A DNA stretch of 37,095 nucleotides from a virus: positions 1 to 37,095 of the IMG/VR virus record IMGVR_UViG_3300032245_000456; one strand, given 5' to 3'. The position numbers and the translations under genes are program-made. Below, piece after piece: positions 15,710 to 24,251 of the stretch. The number at the start of each line of letters is the position of its first letter. Within the stretch, counting starts at the first letter, position 1. Under the pieces are notes generated by a model. That model was not told where the DNA came from and searched no databases. It was given only the letters and a program-made list of their open reading frames with translations.

Positions 15710-17358
15710 GTTGTGGCCGCCGGTACAGTTGTTGTTGCTGGATTTGTTCCAAGAAATTCAGATTTGGTAACAGGTGCAGTTACTGGCCTTGCAGCCATTC
15801 TGTTGAACGAAATTTGTGCCAATTCAAGATTGCTTCCTACTTTAGGAACAACAACCGCGCTGGTAGACGTTGCTGACGTAACAGCAGCGGCTGCTGGATC
15901 ATTCAAATTGGTAGTGACGTTAACACCACTGTTGTGTCCTTTGAATGGTTCATGTGTAGGAGCTCTGGTAACAATGGTTGATAAAGTCCCGGGTTCAGAT
16001 GTCCACCCTTTGTTGGCAATCCATCTAGTATCAGCCAGTTTATATCCAGTCATTGATTTAACTGGAGTTACTCCAGCGGCAGATCCACCATTTAGGTTGA
16101 TCACCGAAGCTTTGAAATTCAAACTTCCTCCACCATTCCAACTACCAGTTTTACTTTGCAAGGCCAATGCACCATCACTTCTTATGCCAACTTTAGTTTG
16201 TCCATACATAGATATGGCCTGTGTGGTTGTCATGGTTATACCTGTAACACCTTCTAATTTGAGTTGAGTATTGGCCTTGGCTTTGATACTTCCACCTGCA
16301 TACATGTTGATATCTTTGTCAGCATGTAGATTTAACGTGCCTTGTGTTCTTACGTTGACTGAATTGGTGCTGTAAAGATCAATAGTTCCATTTTGTCCCA
16401 ATTCAATCCAGCTTTGGCCATTGGCGTGACAAATGTAAAAACAATTGCCATCATCACTCATGGTTATTTGATGGCCTTTGGCCGTGCGTATACGAACCAG
16501 AGTATCTTTGCCTGACAAGTCGCCGTCATCCATGACCAAGGTATGTCCGCCCATACGACCAATTACCACTATGTCCTGCGGTTTAACTGCGCCGGTTTCT
16601 AGTTGTTTCTTAATGGTTTCTGGTTTCAACCCACCTTGATATATGGGTTTGCCAGGAGTGCTGATTCCGTAAACTGAACTGGGACTTTCTCGTTGACTAC
16701 TGCTTTTTATAGGGCCACGAACAGTGTCAGTGATCAATCCTTGTTGTAAAAATGTGCCAGCAATAACGCTTTGCACTGGTTTTTGCTGATCATAAAATTT
16801 AGGATTTTGATTGATGGCCTTGTTTAATTCGTTAATTTCTACCACTGGCAATTGTTTGGCATCACCAAATAGGCCCGATGAGCTAGCCGCGCTTGACAAG
16901 GCATATTCTTTTGTATCAACTGCGCCAATGGCTGGAATCATACGGTTAATTCCGTTTACAGGTATACATCCTATATAGAATCCTTTGGTCGGGTCGCCGC
17001 CTACAAAGAAACACAGGACCTGAACTCCAATATCAGGAGGAGTAAACCACATTCCGTAACTGTTGCTGTTGCCAGGATATGTGCCAGCCCCTGTGCTGGT
17101 TCCTAATGGTGCTGTTGCGCCATAAAAAGGCGGACAATAACTTACTGTGCGCCACAAACTAGGATCACCAAGGTTTGGTGTTCCATCTTTATTGGTTGCA
17201 CCAAACTGATCAATATACACTTGCAATCGTCCACTGCGAGTGGTGTCTACATTGCTGACCACGGTGCCAATATAGGGCCCCATTTCCGCAGGCATACCAC
17301 CACGATCAAATTTGTAGTTCTCTGAACGACCTCGACTCCGTTGTATATTTTCTGACAT
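15706..17358 (-). CDS. 5: baseplate hub / tail spike gp5, without lysozyme domain
   Basis: 550 aa. gp5 forms the trimeric membrane-puncturing needle below the tail tube. Residues about 20-135 look like the OB-fold (MGPYIGTVVSNVDTTRSGRLQVYI, WFTPPDIGVQVLCFFVGGD). About residues 270-430 are the C-terminal triple beta-helix: alternating polar/hydrophobic strands such as GTIDLYSTNSVNV, GTLNLHADKDINMYAGGSIK. RAPTHEPFKGHNSG (about 462-475) is a motif seen in gp5 of T4-like phages of aquatic bacteria. In T4 a lysozyme domain of about 165 residues sits between the OB-fold and the helix; here the linker of about 130 residues (about 145-270) is polar, low in complexity and has no lysozyme motif. The gene lies 3 bases after the 1092-aa gene and overlaps the 282-aa gene. 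Confidence 0.85.
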   Translation of the reverse strand: MSENIQRSRGRSENYKFDRGGMPAEMGPYIGTVVSNVDTTRSGRLQVYIDQFGATNKDGTPNLGDPSLWRTVSYCPPFYGATAPLGTSTGAGTYPGNSNSYGMWFTPPDIGVQVLCFFVGGDPTKGFYIGCIPVNGINRMIPAIGAVDTKEYALSSAASSSGLFGDAKQLPVVEINELNKAINQNPKFYDQQKPVQSVIAGTFLQQGLITDTVRGPIKSSSQRESPSSVYGISTPGKPIYQGGLKPETIKKQLETGAVKPQDIVVIGRMGGHTLVMDDGDLSGKDTLVRIRTAKGHQITMSDDGNCFYICHANGQSWIELGQNGTIDLYSTNSVNVRTQGTLNLHADKDINMYAGGSIKAKANTQLKLEGVTGITMTTTQAISMYGQTKVGIRSDGALALQSKTGSWNGGGSLNFKASVINLNGGSAAGVTPVKSMTGYKLADTRWIANKGWTSEPGTLSTIVTRAPTHEPFKGHNSGVNVTTNLNDPAAAAVTSATSTSAVVVPKVGSNLELAQISFNRMAARPVTAPVTKSEFLGTNPATTTVPAATT

Positions 17359-17361
17359 GCT

Positions 17362-20300
17362 TTATCCAAAAAAATCGTTTAAATCTTCTGGAGTGCTTTG
17401 CGGAGCATCCAATAGACGTGGTGTTTCATTGTTTGAGGCAAACAGGTATTCAGCGGTTGTTGCACTATCGCCAGAATCGTCTGAACCTGCCATGGTCTGA
17501 TTACTTAGTGGGTTTACCACTGGTGGCCTTTCAATTTCTGAAATCTGCGGTATGCCCAATCTGGCACGGATAATAGGATCAGTAGGATCGGCACCGCCCA
17601 GTGCCGCTATTTGCTCGGGCGTTAATCCATAATATGGATCTACCACAGCGTTTATAGGATTGCCGGCAGCAGTTACTACATTGTTTAATTTTGCTGGCGC
17701 AGTCAACGCCCTGTTTAATATGCCTATTGCCTGGGTGCCGCTAGTGGGTAGACCAGGAATGGCACTGGGCCTAGTTGATTGTCCGCCCAATACATTTTGT
17801 GTCAGGTAGTTTACAGCAGAATTTGTTACAGCACCTACCGCTCCGTTAACAGTAGGAGCCAACCAGGCTGGCGTTGCAAACCCGCTAACTGCTGCTGTCA
17901 AAGAAGAACCCAATCTGCTGGAACTGAGTCCATTGATGGCCTGTTGTTGAAGAAATTGTGTAGCAGATGCTGCCGCGGCATTGTCTGCTGTGGTTTTATC
18001 TAAGAGTATACTGCCTTTGAGTTCTTGTGTAAATTTGCCCTTGGCAAAAGTGCTGTAAACTTCTTTGGCAATAAATGTTCTATTAATTGCAGCCGGGCCA
18101 CCGGCACGACCAGTTAGTGCTGTGGCATCAGTGCCGGCACCAGAAGAAGAAACTGCTTGACCAGTAACTGTTTGTAATCCTGTGTTGAGATTGTAGTCAT
18201 CGGCTGAGTTAAATGCAATACGATACAACACTTGACCAGCATCAAAATTTATTGTACCGTCGGCTAAAAATGCACTAAAATAATCAGAACTACCAATTGG
18301 ACGACCAACAAATGCTTCGCCCTGTTGTAGCCAGGCAGGATCGCCCACAATGGTTATAGTGCTTTCTTTGAAGTCTGCTGGGTTCAATAACTGTTCAGCG
18401 GCATTGGCTACTGGTTCGTTGGTCTTGCCGTCGGCACCTTGACTGCTTTCCGTACTTCTTGTTTGATGACTGTATTGTATTTGATCATCGGCAGCTCCGG
18501 GTGTTCCAGCAAAGGTCTTGTTAAAATTTACACCTGACAAGGTTAGATAATACAGATTATTAATTGATTCTTCGTAGTTTAATACCGAAGTGTTTTTACC
18601 CGTGAACCAATAGTTATATTCTTTTTGCACTCCTGTAAATGTTGGTTTAGGAAAATATTGACTATTGAGTTGTGCAATACGATAGGGACTGATAATGTAT
18701 TTTATATTGTATGCAAAATCGTTACGCTTGGGGTCGTATTTGTCAAATTGCGGTGTTGCCTGAAGATTAATTTTAAACCAAGCTACATTTTTTGCCGCTG
18801 CTCCGTTGCGTAGCAGTTGTCCATCAGTCTCACTGTAACTGACCAACTGTTGATCTTCAAGGTATGAACTGTTACGAACAATCTGATCCAGCAGTTGCAC
18901 AATCTGCATACCAGCTGTGGCGCCTTGCACTCGACTATTGGTGTCTACACTTTGTTTACTACCTAATTTTTGATCTGCGGCTGTAGAGCCAACAGAATTA
19001 CTGGTTTTGCTTCGGTCAAGGCCACCGGGTTTTTTTACCTTGGCATTTTTTAATGCCGGCGTAGCAAACTCTACAGAATAAACGTCTGGGTAGGTATACG
19101 GACAGTCTGGTCCAGGACCTGATAATTCACGTTGATAATTGTTGAGAGCGGTTATTAGACCTTGACGAACTGTTGCTCCATTGGACAACGGAATTGCGCC
19201 AGCGTTGGCAGGAGCACCAGCTGGCGGTAAATCTAGTCGCCTAGGATCTGTAGCTGCAAAAGTAGTTGAACTTCGACCACCTCCGGTAACATTGCTGGCA
19301 TCTAATGTGCCATTCAATAGATCATTTACAGATTGTCCACTGAGTTCAATGTTGTACGGTATAGATCCACGTTTAGAACCCACGTTGATGTTGTAGGGTA
19401 GGCCTACAGCCTTAACGTCGTATTCAACCAGTTTACTGCCCACTTTAAATTTGATATCTTTGATCTGTAGTGGAAAAAACTTTTCTACAAATGCATTGGC
19501 ATCAGTATTTGTATTGGCACTGTTAAGATTGCCCGGGGCACCTCTGACCAAATTTCCATTTTGATCGTAACCATAAAATCTTATGACCATTAGATATACC
19601 ACACTGGAAAAACTTTTTGTAGTTGCTATATCTGGATAAAATTGTTGTATTGCTTTGGTTAAATTAGGGATAAGAGTTATGCCAGAGGGCTCAGATATAG
19701 TAAAGTCTATATCAACCACATTGTGGGTCAAGCCTACGGCTTTGCCTATTATTTTAGATTGCAGTCTAACTTTTTCAATATAGTAATCGTTGTTAAAATA
19801 CGGCACACGACTTCCTGTAGGAATACCGGCACTTTGCATCAACAACCAACAACCGGATAAGTTTTTTCTTCCGGTAGAAACCATAGTTTCGTACGCCTCT
19901 TTAGTAGTAAGGTAAAGAGAAACACCATAGGTGTAGCTGGCATATTGATCCAACACATTTGGCAAGGGTGTTATTGGAGAATTACTAAAAATTGTGTTGA
20001 TTTCTTGTTGTGTTGCGTTTGGTGTTCTTGCCTGGCCAGAATCTTCTCCTGGTGCACCTACACCTATCTGTGTATTTGCTGGTGGTGTTGCCAGGTCAGG
20101 TCCTGGAATTACTCCACTGCCTTCTCGGTCTATATCTAAACGTCTGGGATCGTTGGTTGCATAGGCCGCTGAACTTGACCCGCCGCCAGTGCTGGTAGCT
20201 TGTGTTTGACTAAGCGGTCTAACTGGTGCATCGGTACCGGTATCTACTATGGTCTCTCCAACTGCCAGACTGTCTTTTACTGACACTGCATTGGTACCCG

Positions 20301-20640
20301 ATGTGGTGTCTGGAGCTGTAGCTATTCGGCCGTCGGGTTGAAGAACTTGTAACGGAGCTTCGGGTGTTTGTGATCGCGAATCGGGTGCTGTGGCCAGCTG
20401 ATCGTCTCTGACCAAGTTTCCAGCACTGGCGGTGCCGCCAATTTGGGCAGATTCAGCTACTTGTATTTGTTCATTTACCACTGCAAGCAACTCTTGTGCA
20501 GAGTTTATTCTTGCTTGGATCCCGGCCGCAATTGATGCTGAAGCATTGGTCTGGGCATAAGCTAGTTGTGCGGTAAGATTAGCTATCTCTGCAGTTAATC
20601 GTCCACGCTCGCTATACAGGTAAGCAAGATTTTGTGCCAT
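17362..20640 (-). CDS. large virion structural protein, hub region (1092 aa)
   Basis: 1092 aa, ATG one base after the stop of the gp53-like gene. Residues 1-65 are a likely coiled coil (YLYSERGRLTAEIANLTAQL and on). Long Gly/Thr/Ala/Gln-rich linkers separate more ordered blocks at about 230-440 (YGVSLYLTTKEAYETMVSTG, VVYLMVIRFYGYDQNGN, FPLQIKDIKFKVGSKLVEYD) and about 560-800 (YNIKYIISPYRIAQLNSQYF, YNYWFTGKNTSVLNYEESIN). Two linker segments, about 151-173 and 452-472, share the same motif, GGG-x-SS followed by DPRRLD. I do not recognise a T4 counterpart with confidence. Its place between gp53-like and gp5 genes suggests a hub or tail-tip protein; T4 gp27 is a candidate analogue by position only. 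No enzyme motif was seen. Confidence 0.65.
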   Translation of the reverse strand: MAQNLAYLYSERGRLTAEIANLTAQLAYAQTNASASIAAGIQARINSAQELLAVVNEQIQVAESAQIGGTASAGNLVRDDQLATAPDSRSQTPEAPLQVLQPDGRIATAPDTTSGTNAVSVKDSLAVGETIVDTGTDAPVRPLSQTQATSTGGGSSSAAYATNDPRRLDIDREGSGVIPGPDLATPPANTQIGVGAPGEDSGQARTPNATQQEINTIFSNSPITPLPNVLDQYASYTYGVSLYLTTKEAYETMVSTGRKNLSGCWLLMQSAGIPTGSRVPYFNNDYYIEKVRLQSKIIGKAVGLTHNVVDIDFTISEPSGITLIPNLTKAIQQFYPDIATTKSFSSVVYLMVIRFYGYDQNGNLVRGAPGNLNSANTNTDANAFVEKFFPLQIKDIKFKVGSKLVEYDVKAVGLPYNINVGSKRGSIPYNIELSGQSVNDLLNGTLDASNVTGGGRSSTTFAATDPRRLDLPPAGAPANAGAIPLSNGATVRQGLITALNNYQRELSGPGPDCPYTYPDVYSVEFATPALKNAKVKKPGGLDRSKTSNSVGSTAADQKLGSKQSVDTNSRVQGATAGMQIVQLLDQIVRNSSYLEDQQLVSYSETDGQLLRNGAAAKNVAWFKINLQATPQFDKYDPKRNDFAYNIKYIISPYRIAQLNSQYFPKPTFTGVQKEYNYWFTGKNTSVLNYEESINNLYYLTLSGVNFNKTFAGTPGAADDQIQYSHQTRSTESSQGADGKTNEPVANAAEQLLNPADFKESTITIVGDPAWLQQGEAFVGRPIGSSDYFSAFLADGTINFDAGQVLYRIAFNSADDYNLNTGLQTVTGQAVSSSGAGTDATALTGRAGGPAAINRTFIAKEVYSTFAKGKFTQELKGSILLDKTTADNAAAASATQFLQQQAINGLSSSRLGSSLTAAVSGFATPAWLAPTVNGAVGAVTNSAVNYLTQNVLGGQSTRPSAIPGLPTSGTQAIGILNRALTAPAKLNNVVTAAGNPINAVVDPYYGLTPEQIAALGGADPTDPIIRARLGIPQISEIERPPVVNPLSNQTMAGSDDSGDSATTAEYLFASNNETPRLLDAPQSTPEDLNDFFG

Positions 20641-20641
20641 G

Positions 20642-20944
20642 TTAGAATCCTAGTGTATCGCGTAGTGTGTTTATGGTAGGAAGATAGATGGTAGTCCCTG
20701 CTTTGAAATCTAAAGGTGGTGCTTGTAGTGTGTTTGGATTGCGTTGATAAAATACCCACCACAAGGTTGGCGTTTGATACAGGTCCAGGGCCAACAGGTC
20801 TGGTCTATATTGATAGGTCAAGTTTATGACCATCTGCTGATCATCTGGCAGTTTAGGTATAGGTCTATTGACCATGGGGTTAAGATAAAACTGCGTATAG
20901 CCCGTGGTAAAATAAGGACTGGTTGAATCGTATGTGTTGGCCAT
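20642..20944 (-). CDS. 53: LysM-like baseplate wedge protein, gp53-like
   Basis: 100 aa when started at ATG 20944. That start overlaps the TAA stop of the upstream gene by one base and has a strong AGGAGG nine bases upstream, so I prefer it to the in-frame TTG six bases earlier. The C-terminal half has the look of a LysM fold: YRPDLLALDLYQTPTLWWVF, then NPNTLQAPPLDFKAGTTIYL, with the typical 'start-working-position, W-W, G-x-x-I-x-L-P' pattern. T4 gp53 (196 aa) is a LysM-containing wedge subunit that joins neighbouring wedges. This protein is half as long and keeps mainly the LysM part. It is also comparable to gpX-type LysM tail proteins. Placement in the baseplate operon supports the gp53 reading. 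Confidence 0.7.
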   Translation of the reverse strand: MANTYDSTSPYFTTGYTQFYLNPMVNRPIPKLPDDQQMVINLTYQYRPDLLALDLYQTPTLWWVFYQRNPNTLQAPPLDFKAGTTIYLPTINTLRDTLGF

Positions 20945-22827
20945 TACCAAAATCCTCCTTTGAGCAAGTTACCATTGGCAAATCCTCTGACACTGAATTG
21001 TTGACTGACTTGACTGCGAGTCTGCACCGGCAACAACACAAGACTTATTTCCATTTTGGTAGGAACATAGGTAGGGTTACCGGCTGCCAGACTGCCTTGT
21101 GGAGCAAACGGCGCTGTTACTGCTCCAGGAAAGATCTTTTGTCCAAGGCTGGAAAGCCGTTGAATTGTGCTGGCTATAGGATTGCCTAAAGTTGTTTGTC
21201 TGGTGCGAGCTGCCAATTGGTTACCACCGTTACTTAATGTGCTTTGAGCACGAATGTAGTTAACGTCAGAAGGCAAGTTGTAGTTAAATTGTGATACCAC
21301 GCACGGATGCTTGTTGAACTGAAAATCTCCCAGGCCACTTAGGAATACCAAAGGCGGAGGTGTGCCACGCTGTGCATCTTGACCGTAGAACATTTTAGTA
21401 ACTGATCTGAAAAAGTGTATTACTGCCAAAAGATAATTGGCTTCAGCACTGTCCTGTGCGGTAAACGTACCTTTAATGTTGATACCATCTATATAACTGT
21501 TTTGATAAAAATAGCCACGATAGTTGCTGTGTGTGAGATCATAGGTAGAATAATTTGCCTTGTATGATGTGTCTATGGTAGGAGTATATGGGAATATAAC
21601 ACCATTGGTGTCACGCAAAGGCCAAAGCAATGGCCCACAGTCAGGTGCATTATACAAATAGTCCGATGAATCAGCCAATTGCAATCGCACACGCCAATCG
21701 CCGGTGGCTGCATTGTTGTTGGCTTGAACTCGGGCTGTTTGTTGATTCTGGGCTTGTCTCAATAGACCTTGAGCTCTTGCGGCAGCGTCGGCAATTGCAG
21801 TTGTGGCAGTTGTTCCGCCGGGAACTAAACTGGCAGCGGCAGCCAAAGCCGCTGCGGTTGACAGTGGCGGTAAGGCCAAATTAATATCGTTGACTGTGCC
21901 CGGTGTTGATGCTCTAACTACAGTATCAACAGTGCCCAATGCGCCAACATTAGTGTCATCAGTTGCAACCGGTGCGGTGTAATTTACCGCGGTACTGCTG
22001 GCATTAGCACCAGCTGGTACATCGCCGGCATCAATGAAAGTTTGATCTTGAGCTTTAAGGGTAGCTTGTTGTTCGGTGAGTCCACTGGATACAATTGCTC
22101 CAGTAACTTCATTTTTAACATAGTAGGTACCGTTTTCTGGATCTTGTCCAGTGACATAGCCAACATTACCGGCGGCTGTATCAACTGTGCTGGGTGCAGG
22201 CGGGCCAACAAATCCTGGATTACTAGGATCAGTTACCGGACGTGTGCCTGTGGTTGCCGGACCGGTTAATGATCTGGTAACACTGCCAGTGATGGTAGCC
22301 GCTGCCGCAGGCCCAACTACGGTGCTGAGTGCTTGATTGGCCGTAGATGTTACCAGGTTGACAGCGGTGGTCTGAGCTTGTGCAACCAAACCGTTGACTG
22401 TTCTAACTGCCGCACTGGATACTTGTTTAACTGCACTATCAAAAAGAGAATTAGCACTAGGCACCTTGTCAATGATGCCCGACAGACTAGGAAAGCTAGA
22501 TGTCAGGCTTGATACGTTTGGTAGTCCAGAAGTGAAACTGTCAAGACTTGGCAAGCTGGAAGGCAGTATGCTTGACAGGCTAGGAAATTCAGATGAAAAA
22601 CTACTTAACGAATCAAGATTAAAACTGCTAGTTAATGTGGTTACATCGTTAGGAACAATGTCGCCAATGAAGTTGGAATCAAACCAGTCAGCTTCGCCGG
22701 CAAAATCAAAAACTTGTTCTTGTAATTGATCAAAGCCATCAGATAAAAATTCTGCGCCATCACTCAGCGTCTCTGACGCTACATCAAAGGCTTCAGTGGC
22801 AATATCGGCAAAATCTTCTACACCCAT
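20944..22827 (-). CDS. tail/baseplate structural protein (627 aa), Ser-rich N-terminus
   Basis: 627 aa with AAGGA eight bases before the ATG. Residues 1-50 are acidic. About 65-130 is a Ser/Pro/Leu-rich repetitive stretch (FPSLSSI, LPSLDSF, FPSLSGI). About 160-370 is an Ala/Thr/Gly-rich linker. The conserved part is about 375-627: WRVRLQLADS, LLWPLRDTNGVIFPYTPTI, LTHSNYRGYFYQNSYIDGIN, FHxxxPCVVSQFNYNLP-type strands and a C-terminal MEISLVLLPVQTRSQ. From memory the same block occurs in tail-associated proteins of T4-like phages of aquatic bacteria, sometimes called tail tube cap (gp48); I cannot confirm that here. Position just upstream of gp53-like supports a role at the baseplate-tube junction. 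Confidence 0.6.
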   Translation of the reverse strand: MGVEDFADIATEAFDVASETLSDGAEFLSDGFDQLQEQVFDFAGEADWFDSNFIGDIVPNDVTTLTSSFNLDSLSSFSSEFPSLSSILPSSLPSLDSFTSGLPNVSSLTSSFPSLSGIIDKVPSANSLFDSAVKQVSSAAVRTVNGLVAQAQTTAVNLVTSTANQALSTVVGPAAAATITGSVTRSLTGPATTGTRPVTDPSNPGFVGPPAPSTVDTAAGNVGYVTGQDPENGTYYVKNEVTGAIVSSGLTEQQATLKAQDQTFIDAGDVPAGANASSTAVNYTAPVATDDTNVGALGTVDTVVRASTPGTVNDINLALPPLSTAAALAAAASLVPGGTTATTAIADAAARAQGLLRQAQNQQTARVQANNNAATGDWRVRLQLADSSDYLYNAPDCGPLLWPLRDTNGVIFPYTPTIDTSYKANYSTYDLTHSNYRGYFYQNSYIDGINIKGTFTAQDSAEANYLLAVIHFFRSVTKMFYGQDAQRGTPPPLVFLSGLGDFQFNKHPCVVSQFNYNLPSDVNYIRAQSTLSNGGNQLAARTRQTTLGNPIASTIQRLSSLGQKIFPGAVTAPFAPQGSLAAGNPTYVPTKMEISLVLLPVQTRSQVSQQFSVRGFANGNLLKGGFW

Positions 22828-22837
22828 GATCTATTCC

Positions 22838-23191
22838 TTAATACAGCTCGTCTAATACTGCTTGGTCAGTTTCTGTGGTTGCGTGTATGCAATACCAAAC
22901 TGAATCTTCTAATGTGATTATTTTGCAACGTGTCATGGCATCAATTACCACATGTGCTGGTGCCACAACTTTAAATTTTTTGTCACCTTTTTCAATTACT
23001 ACACTGCCTTGTCCCAGGATGCTGATGTGCTCGTCTGGAAAACGTTTGGTGTAAATTTGTAGCCCAGCAGGCACTCTAAATGCTTTGATATACACACCGT
23101 TGCTGTGTATATGTTTAATTTGTGCGGCTTCTGCCAATGGTTGTCGTTGTGGACGTTCTGCAGGTTCTTGAATTTGTTGTTCGTTTAACAT
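22838..23191 (-). CDS. small cupin-fold protein heading the tail operon
   Basis: 117 aa. A single cupin-like beta barrel: NGVYIKAFRVPAGLQIYTKR, FPDEHISILGQGSVVIEKGDK, FKVVAPAHVVIDAMTRCKII, SVWYCIHATTETD. His55 in DEHISIL and His at the C-terminal YCIHAT lie where cupins often bind metal, but the full HxH...H set is not obvious, so catalysis is uncertain. The 35-residue N-terminus is Gln/Pro-rich. It is the first gene of the leftward tail operon, 10 bases before the next gene, so it is probably expressed late with the structural genes. It could be a small virion or assembly protein rather than an enzyme. There is no Shine-Dalgarno; a TTAAATA box ends 5 bases before the ATG. Confidence 0.65.
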   Translation of the reverse strand: MLNEQQIQEPAERPQRQPLAEAAQIKHIHSNGVYIKAFRVPAGLQIYTKRFPDEHISILGQGSVVIEKGDKKFKVVAPAHVVIDAMTRCKIITLEDSVWYCIHATTETDQAVLDELY

Positions 23192-23196
23192 TACTG

Positions 23197-23203
23197 TATT
23201 TAA
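23197..23203 (-). promoter_or_regulatory. late promoter box TTAAATA of the tail operon
   Basis: Minus-strand TTAAATA, then CAGTA, then the ATG at 23191. This is the only promoter-like element I see for the whole leftward operon. The expected start point coincides with the ATG, which predicts a leaderless first gene. Confidence 0.6.
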
Positions 23204-23234
23204 CCAAAATAATATAGGCGTAGTTTATAAAAGG

Positions 23235-23262
23235 TTGACAAGTGTCGTTTTTATGTTACAAT
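23235..23262 (+). promoter_or_regulatory. sigma70-type promoter for gp55
   Basis: TTGACA at 23235-23240, a 16-base spacer and TACAAT at 23257-23262: a near-consensus host-type promoter. It is followed by AGGAGA at 23275-23280 before the GTG start of gp55. This fits early or middle expression of the late sigma factor by unmodified host RNA polymerase. Confidence 0.7.
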
Positions 23263-23287
23263 AAATATATTATTAGGAGACCCATCT

Positions 23288-24205
23288 GTGGCCACATCAC
23301 TGCTTCCAAGAACCCCAGCAAAAACCAACTATCTCAACAACAGAGATATCCTGAAACAAATACACCTTAGTAAAAATACCTACTGCTCATACACAGATCC
23401 TGTAACAGACCATCAATATGACATTATTTTACCCAGCTTGGCCAAGATCAATCAACGCACAGTGGCCGAAGCTAGACGCAATCGTGCCGACCGTTTAAAG
23501 CGTGAGGGCACTATTGTTGACCCAAAAAAGATTCCAAATACCGACTTAGTATTCCGTATTACTTGCTGGGAACACATACCAATGGCACCCAAAAAAGTAT
23601 CTAAAAACGCCGCAAAGAAGAAGAAAATTGAAGATATTTTTGAACTGGACATGCCCGAAGAAGACGATCCATTGGCAGAATTGCTGGACATTCCAGTGCT
23701 AGACGAAAAACATGTGCGCCTAAACTTTCCTCCGTTTTATCACTATCGCTTGGATGAAAACAAACAACCTTATCAAGTGGGCAAGAGTCACTGGATTGGT
23801 GATTTTGAAACAGGTGAATTCAGCAAGGACCATGGGCAGGTCACACGCACCTTGGCCACCATGTATATGAAACTGTGTGAAAGATATGCTACAAGGAGTA
23901 ACTGGCGTGGATACACTTACAACGAAGAAATGCGGGGACAAGCCCTGTTACAGCTCAGTCAAATTGGCTTGCAATTCGACGAATCAAAATCGCAGAACCC
24001 TTTTGCGTATTATACTGCCGCTATCACTAATAGCTTTACTCGTATCTTGAATCTCGAAAAGAAGAATCAAAATATTCGTGACGACATGCTGGAGCAGGCT
24101 GGACTCAATCCAAGTTGGACACGTCAGAATGCCGGCAAGAAAAATCAAAATCTAAGTTCTGCTGTTACCAATATTGACATTGCCGAATACAACAACGACA
24201 ATTAA
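23288..24205 (+). CDS. 55: late-transcription sigma factor gp55
   Basis: 305 aa, GTG start with AGGAGA seven bases upstream. gp55 replaces the host sigma factor and directs RNA polymerase to TATAAATA-type late promoters. The C-terminal part (about residues 205-278) shows the gp55 / sigma region 2 pattern: RGYTYNEEMRGQALLQL, then SQNPFAYYTAAITNSFTRIL and LEKKNQNIRDDMLEQAG, the stretch that binds polymerase and opens the -10 region. T4 gp55 is 185 aa; here about 150 extra N-terminal residues include a lysine block (KKVSKNAAKKKKIEDIF, about 103-119) and an acidic stretch (DMPEEDD). The C-terminus is short and lacks a clear sliding-clamp-binding hydrophobic tail. It is the first gene of the rightward block and regulates most of the other genes in the window. 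Confidence 0.85.
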   Translation: MATSLLPRTPAKTNYLNNRDILKQIHLSKNTYCSYTDPVTDHQYDIILPSLAKINQRTVAEARRNRADRLKREGTIVDPKKIPNTDLVFRITCWEHIPMAPKKVSKNAAKKKKIEDIFELDMPEEDDPLAELLDIPVLDEKHVRLNFPPFYHYRLDENKQPYQVGKSHWIGDFETGEFSKDHGQVTRTLATMYMKLCERYATRSNWRGYTYNEEMRGQALLQLSQIGLQFDESKSQNPFAYYTAAITNSFTRILNLEKKNQNIRDDMLEQAGLNPSWTRQNAGKKNQNLSSAVTNIDIAEYNNDN

Positions 24206-24214
24206 CCAGATTGC

Positions 24215-24243
24215 TTGCAAAACTCTTTTTGTTAATGTATACT
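24215..24243 (+). promoter_or_regulatory. sigma70-type promoter for gp47-gp46
   Basis: TTGCAA at 24215-24220, a 17-base spacer and TATACT at 24238-24243. Only eight bases separate the -10 element from the ATG at 24252, so the mRNA start would fall at or next to the start codon. No Shine-Dalgarno is visible. Confidence 0.5.
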
Positions 24244-24251
24244 GTTAACCT

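Noticed and set aside
15713-16267. Rightward 184-codon ORF opposite gp5
   Set aside because: It is fully antisense to the well-supported beta-helix and C-terminal part of gp5, with low-complexity hydrophobic content.
20945-20950. TTG start two codons before the gp53-like ATG
   Set aside because: The ATG at 20944 has ideal spacing from AGGAGG and overlaps the previous stop by one base.
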